Assembly (NCBI GenBank): GCA_930990065.1
Contig: CAKNOA010000016.1
Location: 1 to 45,239, forward strand
From: an uncultured Clostridia bacterium
GTDB lineage: Bacteria > Bacillota > Clostridia > Oscillospirales > Acutalibacteraceae
Direction of reading: 5' to 3'
DNA length: 45,239 nucleotides
Below, one piece after another: positions 29,396 to 38,462 of this stretch (position 1 is its first letter; each line of letters starts with the position of its first letter). The notes beneath the pieces are model-generated. The model was not told the DNA's origin and did no database searches. It saw nothing but the letters and a program-made list of their open reading frames with translations. Both the position numbers and the translations under genes were made by a program.

Positions 29396-30001
29396 ATGAA
29401 ACCACGGGCAACGGCCCCTTTGTGGGCGGCCAAAGTAGCCTATAGTACCCTGGCGGCGCTGTGGTGCGTACTGGGCGGGTGGCTGTGGCTCGCGCCCGCC
29501 AGGCCGGACCCGGCGGCGCTTTCCCGGCTGATCGGAACGGGGCTATTGCTGTTTGGCGCTGTGCGGCTGCTGGGGTACCTGGCAAGGGACCTGTACCGGC
29601 TGGCCTTTCAGGATGACGTGCCCCTGGGTGTGGGGGCTGTCCTGCTCGGGGCCGGGCTATTATGGCGGCCGGAGGCAGGCAGCGCGTTTTTATCCGGCAG
29701 CCTTGGCGTCTTCTGCCTGCTCGACGCCCTGTTTAAAGGCCGCGCGGCCCGGCAGGCCGGGCGGTTTGGCATCCGCTGCTGGCGGTGGCTGTGCCTGTTG
29801 GCCGCAGGGGGCCTGCTGGCGGCGTTGTGGCTGCTGGTGGCCCCATGGGGCGGTCAAAAGCCGCTGGGCGCAGCTTTGCTGGCCGAAGGGCTGCTGCATG
29901 TGGGCATGGCAGCCGGTACGATTAAAATTATTCGCAACCAGGTTCCGGACAGCCGGGACCGAGAGGAGGTTTTTTCATGCGATGGGCCAAAGCGGTGGTA
30001 A
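29396..30001 (+). CDS. Hypothetical membrane protein (DUF308/HdeD-like, tentative)
   Basis: A 201-residue protein with about five to six membrane helices and short loops. The pattern of paired helices with GxLLLFGAVRLLGYL is reminiscent of HdeD/DUF308 proteins, but the match is weak. AGGAGGG lies 8 bases before the ATG. Its end overlaps the MMPL gene by 25 bp, so it is the first gene of the efflux operon and may assist the transporter. Confidence 0.65.
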   Translation: MKPRATAPLWAAKVAYSTLAALWCVLGGWLWLAPARPDPAALSRLIGTGLLLFGAVRLLGYLARDLYRLAFQDDVPLGVGAVLLGAGLLWRPEAGSAFLSGSLGVFCLLDALFKGRAARQAGRFGIRCWRWLCLLAAGGLLAALWLLVAPWGGQKPLGAALLAEGLLHVGMAAGTIKIIRNQVPDSRDREEVFSCDGPKRW

Positions 30002-32079
30002 AACACCGCGTACTCATTTTGGTGCTGACCGCCGTACTGATGGTGGCTTCGGTGATCGGCATGGCGCGGGTACGGGTCAATTACGATATGCTCACGTACC
30101 TGCCCGACGGCATCGACACCGTGGTGGGCCAGGACATTTTGCAGGAGGATTTCCACAAAGGGGCGTTCACCTTCTTAATTTTAAAAGATATGCCCGAAAA
30201 AGACGTGGCCGCCCTGAAACAACAGGTGGAGCAGGTGCCCCACGTGGACACGGTGCTGTGGTATGATTCCTTTGCCGATCTGTCGGTGCCTATGGACGTG
30301 CTGCCCGATGAGGTGTACGACGCTTTTAACAGCGGCAACGCCACCATGATGGCGGTATTCCTGGATACCTCTACGTCGGCCGACGAAACGCTGGAAGCTG
30401 TGGAGCAGATCCGCCAGATCAGCGGCAAACAGTGTTTTGTGTCGGGGATGACGGCGCTGGTGTTGGATTTGCGGGATTTGTGCGAACGGGAAGAGCCGCT
30501 GTATGTGGGGCTGGCGGTAGGGCTGGCCTGTGTAGCGATGCTGCTATTATTGGACGGGTGGCTGGTACCGTTTGTGTTTTTACTGTCGATTGGGGCCATG
30601 ATTTTGCTGAACATGGGCACCAATGTGTTTTTGGGCGAAATTTCGTACATCACCAAAGCGCTGTCGGCGGTGTTGCAGCTGGCGGTGACCATGGATTATT
30701 CCATTTTCCTGTGGCACAGCTACAACGAGCAACGGGAAACATACCCCGATGATCCCCACCAGGCCATGGCCGCCGCCATTTGCCAGACCTTTTCCAGCGT
30801 CATCGGCAGTTCCGTGACCACGGTGGCCGGGTTTATCGCGCTGTGCTTTATGTCGTTCACCCTGGGCAGGGACCTGGGGCTGGTCATGGCCAAAGGCGTG
30901 GTGTTCGGGGTGATTGGATGCGTTACGGTGCTGCCGTCGCTGATCCTGGTGCTGGATAAACCGTTACAGAAAACCCGCCACCGGTCGCTGATCCCCCCGC
31001 TCCATCGGGTGGCCCGGGGCGTTACCCGGGTATTCCCGGTGTTTTTGGCGGCGTTTGTTCTGCTGCTGCCCCCGGCGTGGTACGGGTACCAGCAAACGAA
31101 CAACGAAGTGTACTACGACATGGCCAAGGCCCTGCCGGAAAGCATGCCCTACGTAAAAGCCAACCAGATCTTGCAGCAGGATTTTGGCGTCGCCTCCACC
31201 CACATGGTGTTGGTGCGCGCCGAAACCCCGCAAAAGGCCGTGCGGACATTATGCGACCGGATGAAACAGGTGCCGGGGGTCGAACAGGTACTGGGGCTTG
31301 ACGCCGTGCTGGGGTCCCGCGTACCAAGGGACCTGCTGCCCGATTCGGTCCGGCAGGCGCTGATGAGCGACAACTGGCAGCTGATTTTGGTCCAGTCCCG
31401 CTACCCGGTGGCCAGCGACGACGTGAACCACCAGCTCACCCAGTTGGAAACGCTGATCAAGCAGTACGATGCCAAAGCCATGCTCATCGGCGAAGCGCCG
31501 TGCATGAAAGATCTGATCGAAACCACCGACCACGACTTCCAGGTGGTCAACGCGATTTCCATCGTGGCGATTTTCGTGATTATTCTGCTGGTGGAAAAGA
31601 GCCTGTCGCTGCCGGTATTGCTGATTGCGCTGATTGAATTGGGGATTTTCATCAACCTGGGGCTGCCCCACTATCTGGGACAGAGCCTGTCGTTCATCAC
31701 CCCCATTTGCATCAGCACCATCCAGCTGGGGGCCACGGTGGATTACGCCATCTTGATGACCACCCGCTATAAAACCGAACGCATGGCCGGGCAGGATAAA
31801 CGCACCGCCGTGCGCACGGCGCTGACCGTGTCGGCCCCGTCCATTCTGGTATCGGGGGCGGGGCTGTTCGCCTCTACTTTTGGCGTAGCGCTGTATTCCG
31901 ACATTGAAATCATTCGTTCCATGTGCCAGCTGCTGGCACGGGGCGCCATCATCAGCATGCTGCTGGTGCTGCTGGTATTGCCGGCCATGTTTTTGCTGTG
32001 CGATACGCTGATTTGCCACACCACATGGCACATGGGCGCCTGTGTAAAAAAGAAGAGAAAGGAGCCTGAAGGAAGATGA
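29977..32079 (+). CDS. MMPL/RND family transporter
   Basis: A 700-residue inner-membrane exporter with two MMPL halves and about 12 membrane helices: one N-terminal helix, a large extracellular loop, five helices, then the same again. The proton-relay motifs are visible as VTMDYSIFLWHSY near residue 240 and ATVDYAILMTTRYK near 589. Relatives in Firmicutes export lipids, antimicrobial compounds or toxins. Overlaps of 25 bp upstream and 4 bp downstream tie it to both neighbours. The cargo is unknown. Confidence 0.9.
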   Translation: MRWAKAVVKHRVLILVLTAVLMVASVIGMARVRVNYDMLTYLPDGIDTVVGQDILQEDFHKGAFTFLILKDMPEKDVAALKQQVEQVPHVDTVLWYDSFADLSVPMDVLPDEVYDAFNSGNATMMAVFLDTSTSADETLEAVEQIRQISGKQCFVSGMTALVLDLRDLCEREEPLYVGLAVGLACVAMLLLLDGWLVPFVFLLSIGAMILLNMGTNVFLGEISYITKALSAVLQLAVTMDYSIFLWHSYNEQRETYPDDPHQAMAAAICQTFSSVIGSSVTTVAGFIALCFMSFTLGRDLGLVMAKGVVFGVIGCVTVLPSLILVLDKPLQKTRHRSLIPPLHRVARGVTRVFPVFLAAFVLLLPPAWYGYQQTNNEVYYDMAKALPESMPYVKANQILQQDFGVASTHMVLVRAETPQKAVRTLCDRMKQVPGVEQVLGLDAVLGSRVPRDLLPDSVRQALMSDNWQLILVQSRYPVASDDVNHQLTQLETLIKQYDAKAMLIGEAPCMKDLIETTDHDFQVVNAISIVAIFVIILLVEKSLSLPVLLIALIELGIFINLGLPHYLGQSLSFITPICISTIQLGATVDYAILMTTRYKTERMAGQDKRTAVRTALTVSAPSILVSGAGLFASTFGVALYSDIEIIRSMCQLLARGAIISMLLVLLVLPAMFLLCDTLICHTTWHMGACVKKKRKEPEGR

Positions 32080-34313
32080 AACAAGGGAAAAAATGGGTCG
32101 CGGTAGGCTTGTGCGCCGCTTTGTGCCTGGGTTCGTGCGGGGTGGCCATGGCGCTGCCCACCACCCCGCAAAACCGGTCGCTCCGCCCGGCCGGGCAAGC
32201 GGCTTCCCAAACCCAGGCCCCGGCCCAGACCGGTGCGCAAAAGGCCAAAAAAGATGAAATGGTGTACATTATGGCCCACGCCGGGGGCGACATTGACCAC
32301 ATTGTGGTCAGCGACTGGCTGCAAAACCCGGACTCGCTGCCGTCCCTGCAAGACGAAAGCCCTCTTATAAACATTGAAAACACCAAAGGGGACGAAACCT
32401 TTTCGGCCGGCAGCGGCGATCAGCTGGTGTGGAAAGCCGGCGGCCACGATATTTACTACCAGGGCCAGGTGGAAGACCCCGAAGCGCTGCCGGTGCCCGT
32501 CACGCTGACGGTTACCTACACGCTAAACGGCCAGCCCATCACCCCCCAGGAACTGGCGGGCCGCAGCGGCCATGTGACCATGCGTTTTACGTATCAAAAT
32601 AACCAGACCGTCTCCCTGACGGGGGAAAACGGCGAAAAGAAAATGACGGTGCCGTTTGTGGCGCTGACGGGGCTGGTGCTTTCCAACGACACGTTTACCC
32701 ATGTGACCGTGGACGGCGGGCGGCTGATGAACGACGGCGACCGCACCGCGGTGGTGGGGCTGTCGTTCCCGGGGCTGCAGCAGGCGCTGGGGCTACAAAA
32801 AAGTGCCCTTTCGCTGCCCGACGGGCTGACCGTTTCCGCCGACGTAACCGACTTTTCCATGGGTGAAACCATGACGCTGATTACCAGCGAACCGTTTGCC
32901 CACCTACAGGACCAGGAACTATCGTCCATGGACGGCCTGAGCGGTTCCTTAAACGAGCTGAATACCGCCATGCAGCAGCTGCTGGACGGCAGCACGGCGC
33001 TGGCCGGTGGGCTCTCTACCCTGCGGCAAAAGGCCGAAGCCCTGCCCGATGCGGTGGCGGCTTTACAAGACGGGGCCTTGGCGCTGCAAGAGGGCGCCGG
33101 GGACCTGAAGGACGGGGCCGGGAAGTTGAAAGACGGCGCGGCCACCCTATCCGGGGGCTTGCAAACCCTGGCGGGGCAAAACGACGCGCTGACCGGCGGC
33201 GCCCGGCAGGTGTTCGAATCGCTGTTGCAGCAGGCTTCCGGCCAGCTGGCCCAGGCGGGGCTCTCCGCCGGTACCCTAAGCATTGACAATTATGCGCAGA
33301 CGTTGTCGGACCTGATTGCCTCCCTGGACGAAAACGCCGTGTATGAAAAAGTGCTGGCCGCCGTCACCCAGGCGGTCAACGGCCAGCGCCCCGCCATTCG
33401 CGACCAGGTGGAAGAAGCCGTCCGGCAGCAGGTAGAAACCGCCGTGACCGCCGCGGTGCAGCAGACCGTCACGGAACAGGTCACCGAATCGGTACGCCAC
33501 AAGGTATTGGAACAAGTGGTGCCCGCCGTTACCAGCGGGCAGCTGGATGCCGCCGGGTATGAAGCGGCGCTGGCCGCCGGTACGCTGGAAAAGGGAGTAC
33601 AAACCGCCGTGGAACAGGCGGTGGAACAGCAGATGAACAGCGACGAAACCCGCGCCACCATTACCAGCACCACCGAAGCCCAGATGCAAAGTGACAGCGT
33701 CAAGAAAACCATTCAGGATAAGGCCGATGCCCAGATGAAAACCGGCAGCATCCAGGCCACCGTGGAACAAAACACCGACCGCCAGGTGGAAAAAGCCATC
33801 AGCGAGCAGATGGCCTCCGACAAGGTGCAGCAGCAGCTGGCCGCCGCTTCCAAAGGGGCCCAGGCTGTCATCCAGCTGAAAGCCTCGCTGGACGCGTACA
33901 ACAGCTTTTACCTGGGGCTTTTAGCCTACACCGACGGGGTATCGGATGCCAGCGACGGGGCCGCCGCGCTGCTGGATGGCGCCGAACAACTGGCCGCCGG
34001 GGCTGGGGACCTAAAGGACGGGGCCGGGCAGCTGTATGACGGGCTGCAAACCCTGTCGGGGCAAGTGCCCTCGCTGCTGGACGGGATCGCCGCGCTGGAT
34101 GACGGCGCCGAACAACTGAAGGACGGGCTCACTAAGTTTGATGAGCAGGGCGTGCAAAAACTGGTGGACGCCGCCGGTGGCTTTGATGAGCTGGCCGGTT
34201 CGCTCCGCGACCTCACACAGGCCGCCGGGCAGTACCGTACGTATACGGGGCTTTCCTCGTCCATGGACGGGCAGGTCACCTTCCTGTACCGCACCGAAGC
34301 GATCACGTCATAA
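32076..34313 (+). CDS. Secreted Leu-Gly heptad-repeat protein, MMPL partner
   Basis: A 745-residue exported protein. Residues 1-26 form a signal peptide. Residues 60-290 are a beta-rich region. Two blocks (about 300-380 and 625-715) carry x-x-x-Leu-x-x-Gly heptads such as LKDGAGKLKDGAATL, as in YhgE/Pip-type proteins. Between them lies a long Gln/Val/Glu-rich coiled-coil part. Such proteins often accompany MMPL pumps in Firmicutes, and the 4-base overlap with the pump gene agrees. No anchor motif or C-terminal membrane helix is seen, unlike in Pip/YhgE. It may form an extracellular extension of the pump. Confidence 0.82.
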   Translation: MKQGKKWVAVGLCAALCLGSCGVAMALPTTPQNRSLRPAGQAASQTQAPAQTGAQKAKKDEMVYIMAHAGGDIDHIVVSDWLQNPDSLPSLQDESPLINIENTKGDETFSAGSGDQLVWKAGGHDIYYQGQVEDPEALPVPVTLTVTYTLNGQPITPQELAGRSGHVTMRFTYQNNQTVSLTGENGEKKMTVPFVALTGLVLSNDTFTHVTVDGGRLMNDGDRTAVVGLSFPGLQQALGLQKSALSLPDGLTVSADVTDFSMGETMTLITSEPFAHLQDQELSSMDGLSGSLNELNTAMQQLLDGSTALAGGLSTLRQKAEALPDAVAALQDGALALQEGAGDLKDGAGKLKDGAATLSGGLQTLAGQNDALTGGARQVFESLLQQASGQLAQAGLSAGTLSIDNYAQTLSDLIASLDENAVYEKVLAAVTQAVNGQRPAIRDQVEEAVRQQVETAVTAAVQQTVTEQVTESVRHKVLEQVVPAVTSGQLDAAGYEAALAAGTLEKGVQTAVEQAVEQQMNSDETRATITSTTEAQMQSDSVKKTIQDKADAQMKTGSIQATVEQNTDRQVEKAISEQMASDKVQQQLAAASKGAQAVIQLKASLDAYNSFYLGLLAYTDGVSDASDGAAALLDGAEQLAAGAGDLKDGAGQLYDGLQTLSGQVPSLLDGIAALDDGAEQLKDGLTKFDEQGVQKLVDAAGGFDELAGSLRDLTQAAGQYRTYTGLSSSMDGQVTFLYRTEAITS

Positions 34314-34330
34314 AAATAAATGACCGCAAA

Positions 34331-34369
34331 GCGGCTCTTCCCCTTTTTTGGGGGAAGGGCCGCTTTTTT
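34331..34369 (+). terminator. Terminator, repeat copy 1
   Basis: GCGGC-T-CTTCCCC pairs with GGGGAAG-GGCCGC, followed by T6. It shares the 19-mer GCGGCTCTTCCCCTTTTTT with the two terminators downstream. Confidence 0.88.
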
Positions 34370-34829
34370 ATGCCCCTCCCCTTTTCTCCGCCAAATTTTC
34401 TACCACCAGCGCGCCGGTTTGTGCCCGGCGGCGCGCTAGCTCCAAAAAAGACGCGGTATTGCCCGGATGGCAACTGTATAGAAGCAGCACGTCGGCCTTC
34501 TCCAGCCTATACCGGTTGGCCCGCACAATGGCCAGCCGGGGCGGCACCCGTTCCAGGCCCGGCGGGTACAGGCTATCATCGAAGCCTGCGGGCAGCGGAA
34601 CCGGCCGCTGGGCGGGATGATACGGCCGCAGCAGGGTCAGCGTAACAAAGGGATATTGTTTTTTGGCCATCCGCACCGCCTGTGCCGCCATGCGGTCAAA
34701 ATTCCCGTAAAGGCCCACCACAAAATCCGTGACGCCGTCCTGGGTGATAGCCTGTACCACCCGTTCCCGCAGGCAGGCTTCCACTTGATAAGGGGCATCA
34801 CGGTGGCCCATAAAAAAACAGGTTTTCAT
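34368..34829 (-). CDS. SLOG family protein (DUF1273/YpsA-like)
   Basis: A 153-residue protein of the SLOG nucleotide-binding superfamily. CFFMGHRDAPYQVEACLRE near the N-terminus and VVGLYGNFDRMAAQAVRMAK follow the usual pattern of a glycine-rich nucleotide loop. VLLLYSCHPGNTASFLELAR is the later motif. YpsA-type proteins have been linked to cell division, and SLOG proteins to nucleotide or NAD-derived signals; the role here is unknown. The ATG at 34829 has AGAAGG 14 bases upstream; a TTG at 34838 would have better spacing. Confidence 0.75.
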   Translation of the reverse strand: MKTCFFMGHRDAPYQVEACLRERVVQAITQDGVTDFVVGLYGNFDRMAAQAVRMAKKQYPFVTLTLLRPYHPAQRPVPLPAGFDDSLYPPGLERVPPRLAIVRANRYRLEKADVLLLYSCHPGNTASFLELARRRAQTGALVVENLAEKRGGA

Positions 34830-34943
34830 CGAGAGCAAAAGCACCTTCTTTCAAAAAATTTTTTCATAAAAAGGGCTGGGCTAGGCTGGGAACCGTGCGG
34901 TATAATAAAAGAAAACATGTAAAAATCGAGGGGGGCTTATCAA

Positions 34944-35132
34944 ATGGCAAGCAGCAAACGTGTTTTTACCTTGCGCCTGTCCGACGAGGTGTTCGAAAAA
35001 ATTGGCCGGCTGGCCACCCGGGAGCACCGCTCCATGACAAATTACATTGAATATGTGCTGCTGCAACATCTCCATGCCGTGGAAAAAAACGAAGCGGAAC
35101 ACACGGCTTCGGAAAAGCCCCACACCCCCTGA
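34944..35132 (+). CDS. Arc-type ribbon-helix-helix DNA-binding protein
   Basis: A 62-residue protein. Residues 5-50 are a ribbon-helix-helix: KRVFTLRLSDEVFEKIGRLA forms the strand and first helix, and SMTNYIEYVLLQHL the second. Such proteins bind DNA as dimers of dimers. The gene has a -10 TATAAT at 34901 and GAGGGGGG 8 bases before the ATG. The target is unknown; no toxin gene is beside it, so it is not an obvious antitoxin. Confidence 0.8.
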   Translation: MASSKRVFTLRLSDEVFEKIGRLATREHRSMTNYIEYVLLQHLHAVEKNEAEHTASEKPHTP

Positions 35133-35148
35133 CATTTTTGGCCCTATG

Positions 35149-35190
35149 GGCGGCTCTTCCCCTTTTTTAGGGAGGGGCCGCTTTTTTGCG
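35149..35190 (+). terminator. Terminator, repeat copy 2
   Basis: Same hairpin as the copies at 34331 and 35552, with loop AG and a single-base difference in the right arm. T6 follows. Confidence 0.88.
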
Positions 35191-35220
35191 CCCGGCGGGC
35201 CGCCTAGCCCTTCCCCTATT

Positions 35221-35264
35221 TTAACTCAAAAGAGTTAATCTTTTCAAGAAAAAACGGGTATCCT
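35221..35264 (+). promoter_or_regulatory. Promoter and dyad of the XRE regulator gene
   Basis: TTAACTC-AAAA-GAGTTAA (35221-35238) overlaps a likely -35 (TTAATC, 35235-35240). The -10 TATCCT is at 35259-35264, spacing 18 bp. The dyad suits autoregulation. Confidence 0.5.
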
Positions 35265-35289
35265 CAAACATAGAAATGAGGGAACGCGT

Positions 35290-35532
35290 ATGGATATTGG
35301 GCAGGCTGTGCGGGAACGTATTTTGCAGCTATGTGAGGAACGACATCTTACCATCAACCGGCTGTGTACGCTCAGCGGGGTCACACAATCGACGGTCAAT
35401 AACATTATCAGCGGGCGCAACCGCAGCGTGACGGTTTCCACGCTGCAAAAGTTGTGCGACGGCCTTTCGATTACCATCGAGGACTTTTTCCACGCGCCTA
35501 TGTTCCGGCAGGTGGAACAGGAAGTAAAATAG
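35290..35532 (+). CDS. XRE family helix-turn-helix protein
   Basis: An 80-residue protein that is almost entirely one Cro/C1-type helix-turn-helix: RILQLCEERHLTINRLCTLS, GVTQSTVNNIISGRN, SVTVSTLQKLCDGLSITIED. It has no other domain, so it is a small DNA-binding repressor or activator. It lies 200 bp before the glycan operon and could control it, or only itself through the dyad on its promoter. Confidence 0.85.
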   Translation: MDIGQAVRERILQLCEERHLTINRLCTLSGVTQSTVNNIISGRNRSVTVSTLQKLCDGLSITIEDFFHAPMFRQVEQEVK

Positions 35533-35551
35533 TTTGTCTTTAAAAAAATAG

Positions 35552-35590
35552 GGCGGCTCTTCCCCTTTTTTAGGGAAGGGCCGCTTTTTT
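35552..35590 (+). terminator. Terminator, repeat copy 3
   Basis: GCGGCTCTTCCCC stem, loop with AG, right arm GGGAAGGGCCGC and T6. Nearly identical to the copies at 34331 and 35149. Confidence 0.88.
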
Positions 35591-35644
35591 ATGCCCTTTT
35601 TTAGCAAATAGGCGGGGGAAACCGAAAAAACAGGAAGATTTTAC

Positions 35645-35692
35645 ATAGACATGAAAAAGCGCATATGCCCTATTTACCCGGTTGTCTATACT
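35645..35692 (+). promoter_or_regulatory. Probable promoter of the glycan operon
   Basis: -10 TATACT at 35687-35692, without a good -35. Inverted repeat ATAGACA (35645-35651) and TGTCTAT (35683-35689), with the palindrome GCATATGC (35661-35668) between them. The arrangement suggests a regulator site in place of a strong -35. Confidence 0.4.
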
Positions 35693-35745
35693 AGAAAAAT
35701 AGAGAGTAGAGAAACCCCTTTTGGGGGAAAGGACTGACAGAATCT

Positions 35746-36972
35746 ATGCTGGAAAAGCTCCCGGTCAGCGGGGTGCGTAAGCTTTTCGCTTTTTTGACCA
35801 ACGGCAATGCCGAAATTAAATTCCACACCATTTGCCTGCAAAACCGCGACCGCGAACGGGCGGCCAACCGCCCCATCGTCTTCGGGATGCAGCTGCTTTT
35901 TTGCAATATTTTATACCGGCTGCCCGTCCTGCGGGACTGGCCGTTCCACCGGCGTTTGGGCCACGACTATATTACGCAGCAATACCTGCGGCTGCCCGTG
36001 GAAGACCTGTCGTCGGAAATCCTGGAAAATCCAGCCGCCGTGTGCGATGGCACCGGAAGCCTGTGGCTGCCGGTACATGGACCGGGGGCTTTTTTTGCGA
36101 AGCTGGAAGAACACTTCGGCGTGAAGGGGTTTGCCAGCACCCGGGCGCTGTACGACGACCCACTGACGCCCCTTTCGGTGATTTACGACCGGATCAACCG
36201 GGCGCTGGGGACAACGCTATCGTGGCGGGACGAACTGCCGCTGGCCGAAGCAAACGACATCCCCAACCGGTATATTGTGCGGCTACTGGATATTGCGGCC
36301 TACCACGATGTGGCGCTGCACCTGGTGTTTGACAGCAGCTACCCTTCCTGCTTTTTCGAAAGGCGGGTAAAGCAGTTAGGGCTGCATCCGGATACGCTGT
36401 CGGTCTCCTGTGAAAGCGGGATGAAAAAAAAGGAAGCGGCAAGGGCGCTTCCGCTATTAAAATTCGGCATTGTGTCGGCGGATTTTGCGGGGTTTGTAAA
36501 GCCCCTCACCCACTCTGGCGGGCGGCCCATTTACTACCGGTCGCCGTCAGTGCTCATGCACGAAACGAAACAGCCGCCCCTATCCGCCCCGTTCCGGGAG
36601 GTATACGAAGCGGTGTGCGGCGCAGCGTTGTTTACCGGCCGGTGGCGGGCGCCGTTTTCCTATGAACTGGGCTATTTGTGCGCCGGGCCGGTGCTGTACG
36701 CCGCCGTAGGGGGCGCCCCCACCCGGGAAGACGCCGAAGGGGCGCTGGCGCGGCTGGGCGAAACCGGCCCGCTGCTCACCCTGCCGGGGCTGTGGGAACA
36801 AAGCCCCCTGGCCCTGGGGGCGAGGGCGTTTTGCCGGGATTATGAGCGGTGGGGCCAAGGGGTGCCCATCCCCCGGGAGGACGCCCACCGGCTGTACCGG
36901 TGCGGGCGCGCCGCCATGGAGCGCATGAAAGGCGAAACCGATGCGGGGGCTTTGCCCCTATTTTCCGTATAA
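35746..36972 (+). CDS. Divergent HAD-like protein, first gene of the glycan operon
   Basis: A 408-residue protein with no firm family match. The middle segment, LHLVFDSSYPSCFFERRVKQ to SVSCESGMKKKEAARALPLL (about 190-245), parallels the HAD motif II-III region of the 701-residue protein at 40747 (IAVSDMYLPEDVIVKALEQN to LSQVCGFSKRSGKLFPFV). The expected N-terminal HAD motif DxFDT is not visible, so it is probably inactive as a phosphatase, or uses another site. AAAGGA lies 13 bases before the ATG. The next gene starts 18 bp after its stop. Confidence 0.6.
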   Translation: MLEKLPVSGVRKLFAFLTNGNAEIKFHTICLQNRDRERAANRPIVFGMQLLFCNILYRLPVLRDWPFHRRLGHDYITQQYLRLPVEDLSSEILENPAAVCDGTGSLWLPVHGPGAFFAKLEEHFGVKGFASTRALYDDPLTPLSVIYDRINRALGTTLSWRDELPLAEANDIPNRYIVRLLDIAAYHDVALHLVFDSSYPSCFFERRVKQLGLHPDTLSVSCESGMKKKEAARALPLLKFGIVSADFAGFVKPLTHSGGRPIYYRSPSVLMHETKQPPLSAPFREVYEAVCGAALFTGRWRAPFSYELGYLCAGPVLYAAVGGAPTREDAEGALARLGETGPLLTLPGLWEQSPLALGARAFCRDYERWGQGVPIPREDAHRLYRCGRAAMERMKGETDAGALPLFSV

Positions 36973-36990
36973 AGGAGCCACGATACCGTC

Positions 36991-38457
36991 ATGGTTTTGT
37001 ATCATTTATCCACCACGTACCAGCTGCTTTACTGCATTGTGCACCGGCTGGCCCGCCATGAACACGAAGAAGCCGGGCTGCTGATGGTGGAATACATCTG
37101 CCCGGAAGGGCAACGCGCCGACTTTGTCAAACGGCTAAAAGACACCGGCTGGTTTTCGTTTGTGCGGCTGGTACCGGAAAAACAGTTTAAATTAAAGCGG
37201 GGCCGCTCGCTAAAAGAGAACAGTACTGAAAAACAGATCGAAACAGTTATCCGCCGGGTGTGCGGGTGCGTCAAAAACTGGCTGGGGCTGGATTTATCCA
37301 CCTTTTCTAGGATTTACATCGGGTCGGACCAGTGGTCGTTCGGCATCTACTGCCTGTATAACCGCATCCCCCACGTGTACATCGAAGACGCCAGCGGCAT
37401 GCTGTCCCAGCGGGAGCGGTACATGGCGATTACCAAGGAAATCAGCCTGACAAACTACGTCATATCCGAATACCTGCACGGCGCGGGCCACAGCGACACC
37501 GAAATTGCCCGGCTGTGCGATACGTCGAACTTTTTGCCCGGGTTTACCGACGAAAAGGCCGAAGATTTTTCCATCTACCGGGCGCTGCGGGACGAAATCC
37601 CCCACCGGGTGCCGGAGATTTTACGGTTTTACGGGGCAGAACCCGTACAATTGCCCGCCGACAAACCGGTATGCATGTTCATGACCCAATATATTAAATC
37701 CATGACCGTGCGGGATTTGGACGTGCAGGAACAGCTGACGACGCTGCTGCTCGATTACTTTGCCGACAATTACCAGGTGGTCATCAAGCCCCACCCCAAA
37801 GACCAGTGGCTCAACTACCGGCGCATCTGCCCCGAAGCGGCGATTTTGCCCGGCAGCGTCAACGCGGAGCTGATCCCGTTCCTTGTCAGCCGCCCGGTGG
37901 ACCGGGTGCTCACCGCCAGCTCCACGTCGGTGGGCGGCATGGCCCCCACCGCCCGGGATGTGTTTTCCTTCCCCCTGGAAATCGAAACCAACTGGGAAGC
38001 GCTGCACGAAGGATACGCCGCCGCGGTGGTGCTGCGGGTGATCGCTGAACAGATAGGGCCCCTGGCCCTTCGGGAGGACGGGGATTTTCCCCTGGGGCTG
38101 TGTAACTTTTTGCGGGAAGAAGCGGTGCCCACCGCCCCCGGCGGCAAGCCGGTGCTGCTCACCAAAGACCCGATGCGCTTTGCCGCCCATAAGGGCTGGC
38201 GGGTACTGCTGCCGGAAAAAGGCCATAGCAGCGGGGCCCCGGCCCGGGCCCGGGCGAAAATCACTGTGCGGGTGCACCCGGACAAAACCAGCTTGCTGCG
38301 GGGCCTTTCGTTTGCCCTGTATTTGGGCGCGCCGGACGGGGAACCGGCCGTCCCCCAACCAGAGGAAGAACGGGTGTTATCCCATTCCCACGCGGTGATC
38401 CATATGACCACCGCCCTATATAACGACCGGCCCCTTTGGCCGGGAAAGAGAGAGTGA
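36991..38457 (+). CDS. Polysialyltransferase-like glycosyltransferase A
   Basis: A 488-residue protein resembling the alpha-2,8-polysialyltransferase/GT52 type. The N-terminus LYHLSTTYQLLYCIVHRL is of the short Rossmann strand-helix kind. The conserved IKPHPKD motif lies near residue 265, followed about 40 residues later by RVLTASSTSV, where CMP-sugar-using enzymes keep a Ser-Ser/Thr pair. It probably transfers a CMP-activated acidic sugar to a surface glycan. It is related to the protein at 42868, which has the same motif at the same distance from its start. The C-terminal 120 residues are not recognised. Confidence 0.68.
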   Translation: MVLYHLSTTYQLLYCIVHRLARHEHEEAGLLMVEYICPEGQRADFVKRLKDTGWFSFVRLVPEKQFKLKRGRSLKENSTEKQIETVIRRVCGCVKNWLGLDLSTFSRIYIGSDQWSFGIYCLYNRIPHVYIEDASGMLSQRERYMAITKEISLTNYVISEYLHGAGHSDTEIARLCDTSNFLPGFTDEKAEDFSIYRALRDEIPHRVPEILRFYGAEPVQLPADKPVCMFMTQYIKSMTVRDLDVQEQLTTLLLDYFADNYQVVIKPHPKDQWLNYRRICPEAAILPGSVNAELIPFLVSRPVDRVLTASSTSVGGMAPTARDVFSFPLEIETNWEALHEGYAAAVVLRVIAEQIGPLALREDGDFPLGLCNFLREEAVPTAPGGKPVLLTKDPMRFAAHKGWRVLLPEKGHSSGAPARARAKITVRVHPDKTSLLRGLSFALYLGAPDGEPAVPQPEEERVLSHSHAVIHMTTALYNDRPLWPGKRE

Positions 38458-38462
38458 AAAAA

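Noticed and set aside
34944-35532. The small ribbon-helix-helix and XRE genes as toxin-antitoxin pairs
   Set aside because: Each is a single gene with its own terminator, and no toxin-like partner is present.
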